Below, piece after piece: positions 15,119 to 22,887 of a stretch of 36,458 bases of DNA. The position numbers and the translations under genes are program-made. The stretch lies in contig JBFXAM010000041.1 in NCBI GenBank assembly GCA_050184295.1, forward strand, positions 1-36,458, written 5' to 3'. This DNA is from JBFXAM01 sp050184295 (lineage in GTDB: Bacteria > Planctomycetota > Phycisphaerae > UBA1845 > Fen-1342). Under the pieces are notes generated by a model that was not told the origin of the DNA, made no database searches, and saw only the letters and a list, made by a program, of their open reading frames with translations. Numbering within the stretch: the stretch's first letter is position 1; each line of letters starts with the position of its first letter.

Positions 15119-15392
15119 AATCGCATCGTGATCCGGCGCGCCGGAGCCGCCGCGACGTGTGCACTGCGCGCGGGATGCACAGCGTGCCGGATGCACGGCG
15201 TGCGTCACGCGCGCGGCGCGTCCGGCATATGCGACGCGCGGGAAACGTGTGGCATGCGCGAACCGTACCGCTGCGCACGGCATGCGTGCAGGTCGCACGC
15301 GCTGCGGTCGGTGCTCGATCCAGCGCATCAAACGGCGCTGAGGCTGACGACGTCCGCGCGATGGCCGCGGCGCGCTCGCGGGAGAGGCTCGT
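15119..15392. other. Leader region of dnaE2 rich in alternating purine/pyrimidine steps
   Basis: No gene was recognised. From about 15155 to 15310 the DNA is dominated by GTGCAC, GCATGC, GCGTGC and GCGCGC words. Two 16-base copies of GGATGCACRGCGTGCS lie in tandem at 15173-15204, with 14 of 16 identical. Open frames here give odd Cys/His/Arg-rich peptides that follow from the word bias. The dnaE2 Shine-Dalgarno GGGAGAGG lies at the end. Confidence 0.5.
15173..15204 (+). repeat. Tandem 16-bp repeat
   Basis: Two adjacent copies, 15173-15188 and 15189-15204, differ at two positions. They lie in the non-coding leader between the promoter and dnaE2. Confidence 0.55.
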
Positions 15393-18300
15393 ATGTCTGA
15401 GCCGCCGAACCGCCGATGGCACGAGCATGCGCACAAGCAATGCGGCGGCTCGCCGAAAGCCGCCTTGCGGAGCGGAAGCGGCGACCGCGCCCTTCGTGAT
15501 CTCCTTGATTCGAAAGACAGCGCGTCCGAACGTGTTGCAGCGGAGCGCGGCGTTCACGGACCCGGTCGCGCCCGTTGCGATCTGCCGGCATATGCCGAAC
15601 TGCGTAGCCTGTCGAATTTCTCATTTCTGTGCGGCGCGTCGCATCCCGAGGAGCTCGTCGCGCGCGCCGTCGAGCTGGGCTACGCGGCGCTCGCGCTCAC
15701 CGACCGCAACTCGCTCGCCGGCGTGGTGCGCGCCCATCTCGCCGCCAAGGAGCACGGCCTGCATCTCATCATCGGCGCCGAGGTCACGCCGCACGACGCT
15801 CCGCCGATCGTGCTGCTCGCGCCCGATCGGGCGGCGTACGGGCGGCTCTGCCGGCTGATCACGCGCGGCCGCACGCGCGGGATCAAGGGGTCGTGCGCGC
15901 TCGATCTGAGCGACATCGCCGACCACGCCGAGGGACTGATCGGAGTTGTGGCGTACGAGCTTGGGGATGCGATCTCGCGTGAACCGCGGGACGAAGAGAC
16001 GAAGGGACGAACGAGAGACCCGAGCGGGCGACGATTCGCCAATCGCAATCCGCAATCCGAAATCCGCAATCCGCAATTCATCGAGGCGCTCCACGAATAC
16101 CGCCGACATTTCGGCGATCGGCTCTATCTCGGCGCCGACCTGGCTTATGACTGGCCGGACGGCGTGCGACTCACCGCGTTCGCGCGTTTGTCGGAAGCAA
16201 CGGGCATCCCGCTGATCGCGACGAACCCGGTGCACTATCACGTTCCCGAGCGGCGCTATCTCCAGGACGTGCTCACGTGCATCCGCGAGAAATGCACGCT
16301 CACCGACGCCGGGCGGCGGTTGCTGCCCAACGCGGAGCGACACCTGCGCCCGCGCGACGAGATCGCGCAGCGTTACCGCGGGTATGAACCGCTTTTGCGG
16401 CGGACGATCGAGGTCGCGCGCAGCTGCACGTTCAGCCTCGATGAGCTGCGCTACGAATATCCGCGCGAGCTGGTTCCCGACGACCGCACGGCGAGCGGCT
16501 TCCTCGCGGAGTTGACCTGGACGGGTGCTGCGCGGGCGTTTCGCGAGCGCGCGCCGGCGAACGCCGCCGTTTCATCGAGCGCGCCGCTGGCGCCGGCGGC
16601 GTGGATTCCCGCCGACATTCGTGCGTTGATCGAATCGGAGCTGCGCCTGATCGCGGAGCTCAAGTATGAGCACTATTTTCTGACCGTTTGGGATTTGTGT
16701 CGCTTCGCGCGGCAGCGCGGCATTCTCTGCCAGGGGCGCGGCTCGGCGGCAAACTCGGCGGTGTGCTATTACCTCGGCGTGACCGCGGTCGACCCGACGC
16801 GCGTCGAACTCCTCTTCGAGCGCTTCATCAGCAAGGAGCGCAACGAACCGCCGGATATCGACGTCGACTTTGAGCATGTGCGCCGCGAGGAGGTCTTTCA
16901 ATACATCTACGAGAAATACGGGCGCGAGCGCGCCGGAATCGCGGCGGAGGTGATCCGCTATCGCCCCCGCTCGGCGGTGCGCGACGTGGGCAAGGCGCTC
17001 GGGCTGTCGCTCGACCGCGTCGACAAGCTCGCCAAGTCGATCGACTGGTGGGCCGAGGACGCGGCGCTGGAGAGCGGCGTGCGCGAATGCGGCCTCGATC
17101 CGCGCGACCGCACGGTGCAGATGCTCATGCGTCTCGTGCGGCAACTGGTCGGCTTTCCGCGCCACCTGTCGCAGCACGTCGGCGGATTTGTCATCACCGA
17201 TACGCCCCTGTGCGAGATCGTGCCGATCGAGAATGGAGGCATGCCGGGCCGCACGTTCATCGAATGGGATAAGGATGATATTGACGCACTAGGGATTCTG
17301 AAAGTCGATTGCCTGGCGCTGGGAATGCTGACGGCGCTGCGGATGTGTTTTACTTTGCTGCATGAAACATCAGGAAGCGGGGAGCAGGGAGCAACGGCGG
17401 CGCGGTGCGCGTGCCACTGCGTGCCCGGCCGATCGTCCCCGGCTCGCGCGGACTGCCGATACGTCGATCCCACTGCACAACGACTCCCGGATGGTCCTTC
17501 ATCCCCTGTTTCCGGTTCTCCGCTCCCGGTTCCCTCGAACCTCCGCTCCATTCCTTCCGAAGACCCCGCGGTCTACGACATGCTCTGCGCCGCCGACACC
17601 GTCGGCGTCTTTCAGATCGAGAGCCGCGCGCAGATGAGCATGCTCCCGCGACTCAAGCCGCGCTCTTTCTATGACCTCGTGATCGAGGTCGCGATCGTGC
17701 GACCCGGGCCGATTCAAGGCGGCATGGTGCATCCCTACCTGCGCCGTCGCGACGGCCTCGAAGCCGTCTCGTATCCCAGCCCTGCCGTGCGCAGCGTGCT
17801 CGAAAAGACGCTCGGCGTGCCGCTGTTTCAGGAGCAGGTGATGCGGCTGGCCGTGGTCGCGGCGGGCTTCACACCCGGCGAGGCCGACCAGCTCCGCCGC
17901 GCGATGGCGGCCTGGCGCCGTAACGGAAGCATCGAGAAGTTTCATTTCAAGCTCATCGATGGCATGTTGACGAACGGATATGCGCGCGAGTTCGCCGAGC
18001 AGGTGTACAAGCAGATCTGCGGCTTTGGCGAGTATGGCTTTCCCGAGAGCCACGCGGCGTCGTTTGCGCTGCTGGTGTACGCGTCGGCGTGGCTGAAACG
18101 CTATCATCCGGCCGCGTTCTGCGCCGCGGTCATCAATTCGCAGCCGATGGGTTTCTACACTCCCGGACAACTGATCCGCGACGCGATTGCACACGGCGTG
18201 CGCGTGTTGCCGGTGGATGTCAACTATAGCGATTGGGATTGCACGTTGGAAGAAGGGACGAAAGGACGGGGGGACGTAGGGACAAAGGCGGCAGCCGGGG

Positions 18301-19262
18301 CGCAGGGGCCGGCGCTGCGACTGGGGTTGCGACTCGTTCGCGGGTTGAATGAGGAAAAAGTCCGCGGCCTGCTGGTGTATCGTCGAGCGCGACTGGAATG
18401 CGCGCGCAGCGAGCGTGCGCGCTGCGCCGCGCCCGCTCCGTCGTCTCGGCCATCCGGTCCGGACTCCCCGCCCGATTGCCGCCGCGAAAGCGGCGCTGCT
18501 CCATGCTTGTCGGAATGCCGCGTGGACGGCGGCGCTACGGCTCCAGGTTCCCCGTTCCCGGTTTCCATTGGCGGGCAAGATGTCCGTCCCACCTCATGCT
18601 GCTCTTCGTCCCTTCGTCCCGCCGTCCCTGCGCGCCCGCCCATCACGTCGATCCCGGCCCTCGCGCGGCGTGCCGGCGTCACCCGTGACACGCTTGCGCG
18701 CCTCGCGGGCGCCGACGCGTTTCGGTCGCTCGCGCTCGACCGGCGACAGGCTTTGTGGCAGATTCTGGCGCTGGACGACGGGGATCATCCGCTGTTGGCG
18801 GAGATCGAGCCGCCCAGCGCCGCGGCGCCGCTGCCGGCGGAGCCGCTGGATGAAACCGTGGTCGAGGACTACGACGCGGTCGGTTTTTCGCTCAGCGCGC
18901 ATCCGCTGCAACTCGTGCGCCGCGAACTTGCGCCGCTCGGCGTTCTGCGAAGCGACGCGCTGGCGACGACGCCACACGGACGGCGCGTCGCGGTGGCAGG
19001 CCTGGTCACGTGTCGGCAGCGGCCGGGTACGGCGAAGGGCATCGTGTTCATGACGCTGGAGGACGAGGCGGGGATGGCCAATCTCATCATCCGCCCGAAC
19101 GTGTGGGAGCGCTACGCAGGCGTCGGGCGCAGCCGGCTCGCGCTGATCGCCGACGGCGTCATCGAACGGCAGAGCGCGGTCGTTCACCTGATGGTGCAGC
19201 GGCTGACCGACCTGTCGAAGCGGCTTGGCACGCTTCGGCCGGCATCGCGCGACTTTCACTGA
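15393..19262 (+). CDS. dnaE2: Error-prone DNA polymerase DnaE2 (ImuC) with in-frame repeat insertions
   Basis: A C-family polymerase for damage-induced mutagenic synthesis. After about 60 unconserved residues, the PHP domain begins (YAELRSLSNFSFLCGASHP, then LALTDRNSLAGVVRAH). The palm has PPDIDVDFEH with catalytic Asp488 and Asp490, and the third Asp639 in LKVDCLALGML. QGRGSAANSAVCYYLG, FQIESRAQMSMLPRLKPR and GFGEYGFPESHAASFALLVY follow, then the C-terminal OB-type domain (VAVAGLVTCRQRPGTAKG). At 1289 residues it is about 200 longer than usual; the surplus sits in four low-complexity blocks at residues about 193-229, 659-718, 954-973 and 997-1088, built from repeats. All lie in loops between conserved blocks, so activity may be kept. 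Start: GGGAGAGG precedes ATG 15393. No imuA or imuB is nearby, although DnaE2 usually needs ImuB. Confidence 0.93.
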   Translation: MSEPPNRRWHEHAHKQCGGSPKAALRSGSGDRALRDLLDSKDSASERVAAERGVHGPGRARCDLPAYAELRSLSNFSFLCGASHPEELVARAVELGYAALALTDRNSLAGVVRAHLAAKEHGLHLIIGAEVTPHDAPPIVLLAPDRAAYGRLCRLITRGRTRGIKGSCALDLSDIADHAEGLIGVVAYELGDAISREPRDEETKGRTRDPSGRRFANRNPQSEIRNPQFIEALHEYRRHFGDRLYLGADLAYDWPDGVRLTAFARLSEATGIPLIATNPVHYHVPERRYLQDVLTCIREKCTLTDAGRRLLPNAERHLRPRDEIAQRYRGYEPLLRRTIEVARSCTFSLDELRYEYPRELVPDDRTASGFLAELTWTGAARAFRERAPANAAVSSSAPLAPAAWIPADIRALIESELRLIAELKYEHYFLTVWDLCRFARQRGILCQGRGSAANSAVCYYLGVTAVDPTRVELLFERFISKERNEPPDIDVDFEHVRREEVFQYIYEKYGRERAGIAAEVIRYRPRSAVRDVGKALGLSLDRVDKLAKSIDWWAEDAALESGVRECGLDPRDRTVQMLMRLVRQLVGFPRHLSQHVGGFVITDTPLCEIVPIENGGMPGRTFIEWDKDDIDALGILKVDCLALGMLTALRMCFTLLHETSGSGEQGATAARCACHCVPGRSSPARADCRYVDPTAQRLPDGPSSPVSGSPLPVPSNLRSIPSEDPAVYDMLCAADTVGVFQIESRAQMSMLPRLKPRSFYDLVIEVAIVRPGPIQGGMVHPYLRRRDGLEAVSYPSPAVRSVLEKTLGVPLFQEQVMRLAVVAAGFTPGEADQLRRAMAAWRRNGSIEKFHFKLIDGMLTNGYAREFAEQVYKQICGFGEYGFPESHAASFALLVYASAWLKRYHPAAFCAAVINSQPMGFYTPGQLIRDAIAHGVRVLPVDVNYSDWDCTLEEGTKGRGDVGTKAAAGAQGPALRLGLRLVRGLNEEKVRGLLVYRRARLECARSERARCAAPAPSSRPSGPDSPPDCRRESGAAPCLSECRVDGGATAPGSPFPVSIGGQDVRPTSCCSSSLRPAVPARPPITSIPALARRAGVTRDTLARLAGADAFRSLALDRRQALWQILALDDGDHPLLAEIEPPSAAAPLPAEPLDETVVEDYDAVGFSLSAHPLQLVRRELAPLGVLRSDALATTPHGRRVAVAGLVTCRQRPGTAKGIVFMTLEDEAGMANLIIRPNVWERYAGVGRSRLALIADGVIERQSAVVHLMVQRLTDLSKRLGTLRPASRDFH
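15988..16078 (+). repeat. Repeat block A inside dnaE2
   Basis: GGGACGAAGAGACGAAGGGACGAA-type units (15988-16011) are followed by about five tandem heptamers of ATCCGCA type (16041-16078). Translated, the block gives EETKGR and NRNPQSEIRNPQ. It falls in the PHP domain between VVAYELGD and FIEALHEY, which adjoin in ordinary DnaE2. Confidence 0.8.
17373..17552 (+). repeat. Repeat block B inside dnaE2
   Basis: The left end has GGAAGCGGGGAGCAGGGAGC (17373-17392) and the right end has the reverse-complement type GGTTCTCCGCTCCCGGTTCC (17514-17533). About 120 bases of unrelated sequence lie between. The block separates FTLLHE from LRSIPSEDPAVYDML, normally joined by about ten residues. Confidence 0.7.
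18252..18288 (+). repeat. Repeat block C1 inside dnaE2
   Basis: A run of GGGACGA-like units (GAAGGGACGAAAGGACGG and continuation) encoding EEGTKGRGDVGTK. It precedes the conserved PALRLGLRLVRGL. Its inverted partner is at 18604-18630. Confidence 0.75.
18541..18630 (+). repeat. Repeat block C2 inside dnaE2
   Basis: Three repeat types stand side by side: GGTTCCCCGTTCCCGGTTTC (18547-18566) as in block B, GGCGGGCAAGATGTCCGTCC (18570-18589), and CTTCGTCCCTTCGTCCCGCC (18604-18623), which is the reverse complement of the block A and C1 units. TTCGTCCCTTCGTC (18605-18618) is an exact 14-base inverted match to 15998-16011. Confidence 0.75.
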
Positions 19263-19410
19263 GACGGCGGCAGAGCAAAGCAGGGCGGCGGACAAGAACG
19301 GCGTGGGCGCGCCCCGCACGCGCGCCGGCATGAGCGGCCCCCCACCAGCGCGGCGGCGTCGAGACAGCGGCCCGCTGCCTGCGGTGGCGCGGAGTCCGGC
19401 GGTGCGCCGC

Positions 19411-20112
19411 TCACTCGTCGCGGGCGATGAGCCCGTCGCGGATTTCGACGACCCGTCGGCAACGCTTCGCGACGTTGCCGTCGTGGGTGACGACGACGAT
19501 CGTCATGCCCGCCGCGTTCAATTGGTCGAGCAGATCAAGGATCGCCAGGCCCGTCGCGCTGTCGAGGTTGCCGGTCGGCTCGTCGGCCAGCAGCATGACC
19601 GGATCGTTGGTCAGCGCCCGCGCAATCGCGACGCGCTGCTGCTGACCGCCGGAAAGCTCCGGCGGCTTGTGGTGCACCCGATCCGCGAGGCCGACCCGCT
19701 CCGCGAGGTCCAGGGCGCGCTGGCGGCGGTCGCGCGGCGGAGTGCCCTGGTAAAACATCGGCGTTTCGAGGTTCTCGAGCACGGACTGCGTATTGATGAG
19801 ATTGAAGCTCTGAAAAATGAAGCCGATGCGCTTGCCCCGGATCACCGAGAGCGAGTCGTCATCGAGCGCGGACACGTCGGCGTCGTCGAGCCAGTAACGG
19901 CCGGAGGTCGGACGATCGAGGCAGCCGAGGATGTTCATCAACGTGCTTTTGCCGCTGCCGGACGCGCCGACGATCGCGACGTATTCGCCCTGGCGGATCG
20001 AAAGCGTGACGCCGCGAAGTGCGTGCACCTCAACGTCGCTGCCCGGCTTGCGATAGATCTTGACAATGTCGGAGAGCCGGATTTTCTCGGCCCGGTCATT
20101 CACAGACACCAT
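19411..20112 (-). CDS. ABC transporter ATPase, MacB/LolD type
   Basis: A 233-residue nucleotide-binding subunit with Walker A GASGSGKST, Q-loop FIFQSFNLI, signature LSGGQQQRVAIARAL, Walker B VMLLADEPTGNLD and switch VVVTHD. The spacing and the phrases ALRGVTLSI, NILGCLDRPTSG and NLINTQSVLENLE place it in the MacB/LolD/FtsE group, which drives membrane permeases that move lipoproteins, peptides or drugs through the periplasm rather than across the membrane. The partner permease is not in the window. The ATG at 20112 has GGGGAG six bases upstream and is preferred over an in-frame ATG at 20217 whose extra 35 residues are unconserved. It is convergent with dnaE2 and divergent from rpmE, so it stands as a single-gene unit here. 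Confidence 0.93.
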   Translation of the reverse strand: MVSVNDRAEKIRLSDIVKIYRKPGSDVEVHALRGVTLSIRQGEYVAIVGASGSGKSTLMNILGCLDRPTSGRYWLDDADVSALDDDSLSVIRGKRIGFIFQSFNLINTQSVLENLETPMFYQGTPPRDRRQRALDLAERVGLADRVHHKPPELSGGQQQRVAIARALTNDPVMLLADEPTGNLDSATGLAILDLLDQLNAAGMTIVVVTHDGNVAKRCRRVVEIRDGLIARDE

Positions 20113-20210
20113 GCTGCTCCCCGAGGCGGCGATGCGGGGCGGCGGCGTTGGCGCGCCGCGCGAACACGGGCGGGACTGTAGCGTCTTTTCACGCCCGGCG
20201 GGTCGCGCTC

Positions 20211-20237
20211 TTGCCAAAACCGACGATCCGCTAGAAT
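20211..20237 (+). promoter_or_regulatory. Probable rpmE promoter
   Basis: TTGCCA (20211-20216) is followed by TAGAATATA. TAGAAT (20232-20237) gives a 15-base spacer; GAATAT (20234-20239) gives 17. Either way the A/T-rich -10 region lies about 65 bases ahead of rpmE in the divergent gap and should start the rpmE-prfA-ispE transcript. Confidence 0.6.
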
Positions 20238-20302
20238 ATACCGGTTTGCCGAGCGCGGCGAGTCCCGCGCCCGGAGCTCAAGAGTCGAAGGAAAAGAGAC
20301 TT

Positions 20303-20551
20303 ATGAAAAAGGACATCCACCCGGCGTACGTCGATTGTGACGTGCACTGCGCGTGCGGCACCAACTTCAAGACCCGCGCGACCGCCCCATCGATCCGCGT
20401 CGACATCTGCGGCGCCTGCCACCCGTTCTACACCGGCAAGCAGAAGTTCGTCGACACCGCGGGGCGCGTTGAACGCTTCCAGAAGAAGTTCGGCGGCGAT
20501 TACTTTGCGAAGGACAAGTCGGCGGCCCCGAAAGCCAACGCCGGCAAGTAG
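20303..20551 (+). CDS. rpmE: 50S ribosomal protein L31, zinc-binding form
   Basis: An 82-residue protein of the large ribosomal subunit. It shows MKKDIHPAYVDCDVHCACG at the start, then ICGACHPFYTGKQKFVDTAG and RVERFQKKFG, the family signature. Cysteines in CAC and CGAC form the zinc site of the C+ type, so there may be a zinc-free paralogue elsewhere. The C-terminal tail (AKDKSAAPKANAGK) is Lys/Ala-rich. AAGGAAAAGAG lies ahead of the ATG. It is 113 bases upstream of prfA, a common pairing in bacteria. Confidence 0.97.
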   Translation: MKKDIHPAYVDCDVHCACGTNFKTRATAPSIRVDICGACHPFYTGKQKFVDTAGRVERFQKKFGGDYFAKDKSAAPKANAGK

Positions 20552-20664
20552 CGCGACAATCGCGATTCTCGTCCGCGGTCCGGGCCTGCGCTCGGACCGC
20601 TTTCTTTGCGGCGCGACGCCGATCCGTTGCGCGTCGATCGCCGATCCGCGAGACCGAGCCGTTC

Positions 20665-21771
20665 ATGAGCACCTTGACCCGTTCCGATCCGCCGTGGCTG
20701 GCGCACGTCGAAAAGCTGGCGCAGCGCGTGCAGGAAATCCAGGACCAGATGAACAAGCCGGAGGTCGCGTCGAGCGGCGCGATGATGGTGAAGCTCGGAC
20801 AGGAACTGGGTCAGCTCGACAAGATGGTGCGTCCGTATCACGAATATCGCGCGCTTTCGACGCAGATCGCGGAGCTCGATCAGATTCTCGCCGACCCCGC
20901 CGGCGACGCGGACCTGCGCACGCTGGCCGAAAGCGAGCTGCCCGCCCTCGAAGCCCGCGGCAGCGCGATTCTCACGGACCTCCAGGCCCGGCTGGTCACC
21001 GGTGACGAGGCCGCGATCCGCTCGGTCATCGTCGAAATCCGGGCCGGCACCGGCGGGGACGAGGCGGCGCTGTTCGCCAACGAACTGCTGCAGATGTATC
21101 TCGCGTACGCAGCGCGCAAGGGGCTGAAGAGCGAAGTGCTGTCGCTGAGCGAGTCCGACCTCGGCGGCATCCGCGAGGCGATCCTCAACGTGGCCGGCGA
21201 AGAGGTGTATCTGCTCCTCGGCTTCGAGGCCGGCGGCCATCGCGTGCAGCGCGTGCCGGAGACCGAGACGCAGGGTCGCATCCACACGTCGATGGCGACC
21301 GTCGCCGTCCTGCCTGAGCCCGAGGAGGTCGCGCTCGACATCAACTGGGAAAAGGACGTGATCGAGCACGTCAGCGCCGCCGGCGGCCCCGGCGGACAGA
21401 ACGTCAACAAGGTCGCGAGCGCCGTAAAGCTCGATCACATCGCGACGGGCATCACCGTCTCGATGCGCGACGAGCGCAGCCAGCACAAGAACCGCGCCCG
21501 CGCCCGGCGCATCCTCATGACGCGCGTCTACGAGCACCTGCAACAGAAACAGCACGCCGCCCGAAGTTCGCAACGCAGGAGCATGATCGGCAGCGGCGAT
21601 CGCAGCGACCGCATCCGCACCTATAACTACCCGCAGAATCGCGTCACCGATCACCGCATCAACCGGGACATCTTCGACATTCCGCGCGTGCTGGCCGGCG
21701 ATCTCGACGAGTTCGTCAACGAGCTGCGGGCGTGGGATGTGAAGCTGCGGCTGGACGAATTCAAGGCATAA
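20665..21771 (+). CDS. prfA: Peptide chain release factor 1
   Basis: Ends translation at UAA and UAG. The 368-residue product has the full RF1 layout: an N-terminal coiled-coil domain (about 1-110), the core with VIVEIRAGTGGDEAALFANELLQMY split over domain 2, the stop-codon-reading tripeptide PxT as PET in RVPETETQGRIHTS, the catalytic GGQ in AGGPGGQNVNKV, and the C-terminal YNYPQNRVTDHRIN. PxT, rather than SPF, separates it from RF2. The Gln of GGQ is normally methylated by PrmC, whose gene often follows prfA but is not here; ispE follows instead after 85 bases. It is probably cotranscribed with rpmE. Confidence 0.97.
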   Translation: MSTLTRSDPPWLAHVEKLAQRVQEIQDQMNKPEVASSGAMMVKLGQELGQLDKMVRPYHEYRALSTQIAELDQILADPAGDADLRTLAESELPALEARGSAILTDLQARLVTGDEAAIRSVIVEIRAGTGGDEAALFANELLQMYLAYAARKGLKSEVLSLSESDLGGIREAILNVAGEEVYLLLGFEAGGHRVQRVPETETQGRIHTSMATVAVLPEPEEVALDINWEKDVIEHVSAAGGPGGQNVNKVASAVKLDHIATGITVSMRDERSQHKNRARARRILMTRVYEHLQQKQHAARSSQRRSMIGSGDRSDRIRTYNYPQNRVTDHRINRDIFDIPRVLAGDLDEFVNELRAWDVKLRLDEFKA

Positions 21772-21856
21772 CGCCGCCGGCCCTTCTGCGTGCCGGGGCG
21801 CGCCTGCGACGCCGGCGCCCGTCGGACTCGTCGGCGCGAGCCGGTGGAAACGCGAT

Positions 21857-22759
21857 ATGACCGCGCCGCTTCGCGCCCTCGCACCCGCCAAGCTCAACCT
21901 CACGCTGCGCGTCGGACCCCGTCGCGCCGACGGCTTCCACGAACTGGAATCGCTGGTCACGTGGATCGCGCTGGCGGACGAACTCGCCCTGACGCCCGAC
22001 CCGGATCCCCTGATCGCCGGGGCGTACTTCGGCCACGAATTCGCGCCGGACGAGGTCAACCTGGTGGCGCGCGCCGCGGACGAACTGCTCGCGCGAATCG
22101 GCGGATTCGACGCGATCGCCGCGCGGCGCGGGTCGGCGGGCGCCGCCCCGGGCGCGCGATTCGAGCTGCACAAGCATATCCCGGTCGGAGCCGGCCTCGG
22201 CGGCGGGAGCTCGGACGCGGCGGCGGCGCTGAAGTTGCTCAACCAGCACTGGCGCCTCGAACTCTCGACCGACACGCTGGCGGAGATCGGCGCCCGCGTC
22301 GGTTCGGACGTGCCGCTGTTCCTGTACGAGTCGCCGTGCGTCATCCGCGGTCGCGGCGAGCGCGTCGTACCGCTCGGCGCCGCAATCACGGGCCTTTCGG
22401 TGCTGATCCTGCCAACGCTGCATTGCGCAACGCGCGCGGTCTACGCGGCGTTCGACGCCTCGCGGCCGCCGGTCGAACGCAACGCGAGCGTGGCGCCGCG
22501 CGGTGGGCGGGCGGCGGAGCTGATGCCGCGGCTGTTCAACGACCTTGAGACCGCGGCGTTTGCGAGCTTCCCGGAGCTGGCACGGCTGCACGCGGAGGCG
22601 GAGCGCGTCGCCGGCGGGCCGGTGCGCATGAGCGGCTCGGGATCGACGCTGTATCGGTTGGTCGACGAGCGTGAGGCGGCGGAGTCGCTCGCGGCGCGGT
22701 GGCGCGCGGCACTGCGAGAGCGCGTCGTGATCGCACAGCTCGGAACCGACACGCCCTGA
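21857..22759 (+). CDS. ispE: 4-diphosphocytidyl-2-C-methyl-D-erythritol kinase
   Basis: A cytoplasmic GHMP kinase that phosphorylates CDP-methylerythritol in the MEP route to isoprenoids. The 300 residues show the start motif APAKLNLTLRVGPRRADGFH with the catalytic Lys and Asp, the ATP-binding IPVGAGLGGGSSDAAAAL, VGSDVPLF, and the third GHMP motif RMSGSGSTLYRL. An Ala-rich insertion (about residues 85-100, RRGSAGAAPGA) separates the first two motifs. The ATG at 21857 lies just before the conserved start. It is the third gene of the rpmE-prfA-ispE row; ispE is often next to unrelated housekeeping genes, so this says little about regulation. Confidence 0.95.
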   Translation: MTAPLRALAPAKLNLTLRVGPRRADGFHELESLVTWIALADELALTPDPDPLIAGAYFGHEFAPDEVNLVARAADELLARIGGFDAIAARRGSAGAAPGARFELHKHIPVGAGLGGGSSDAAAALKLLNQHWRLELSTDTLAEIGARVGSDVPLFLYESPCVIRGRGERVVPLGAAITGLSVLILPTLHCATRAVYAAFDASRPPVERNASVAPRGGRAAELMPRLFNDLETAAFASFPELARLHAEAERVAGGPVRMSGSGSTLYRLVDEREAAESLAARWRAALRERVVIAQLGTDTP

Positions 22760-22887
22760 CCCCGCCCGCCGCCGGAGTGCGGCGACCAACTCGCGCCGCG
22801 ATCCGCGCAGCGCGGCGACATCCTCGCCACGCGGGCATAAGATTCGCCGAACCGCCGCGGCGGCGGGCTACCTTTTCGGATCATGCG

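Noticed and set aside
15128..15400. Cys-rich 90-codon frame upstream of dnaE2
   Set aside because: The cysteines come from repeated TGC in the GCATGC/GTGCAC words. No Shine-Dalgarno is seen, and it overlaps the dnaE2 start.
14742..15557. 271-codon minus-strand frame over the dnaE2 leader
   Set aside because: Composition is Arg/Ala/Pro-biased and no family motif is present; it crosses the BFD-like gene and dnaE2 start.
16041..16078. CRISPR-like array
   Set aside because: The repeat unit is only seven bases with no spacers and lies in a coding frame.
15393..19262. dnaE2 as a pseudogene
   Set aside because: Despite the insertions, the frame is open throughout and the palm aspartates and all major motifs are intact.
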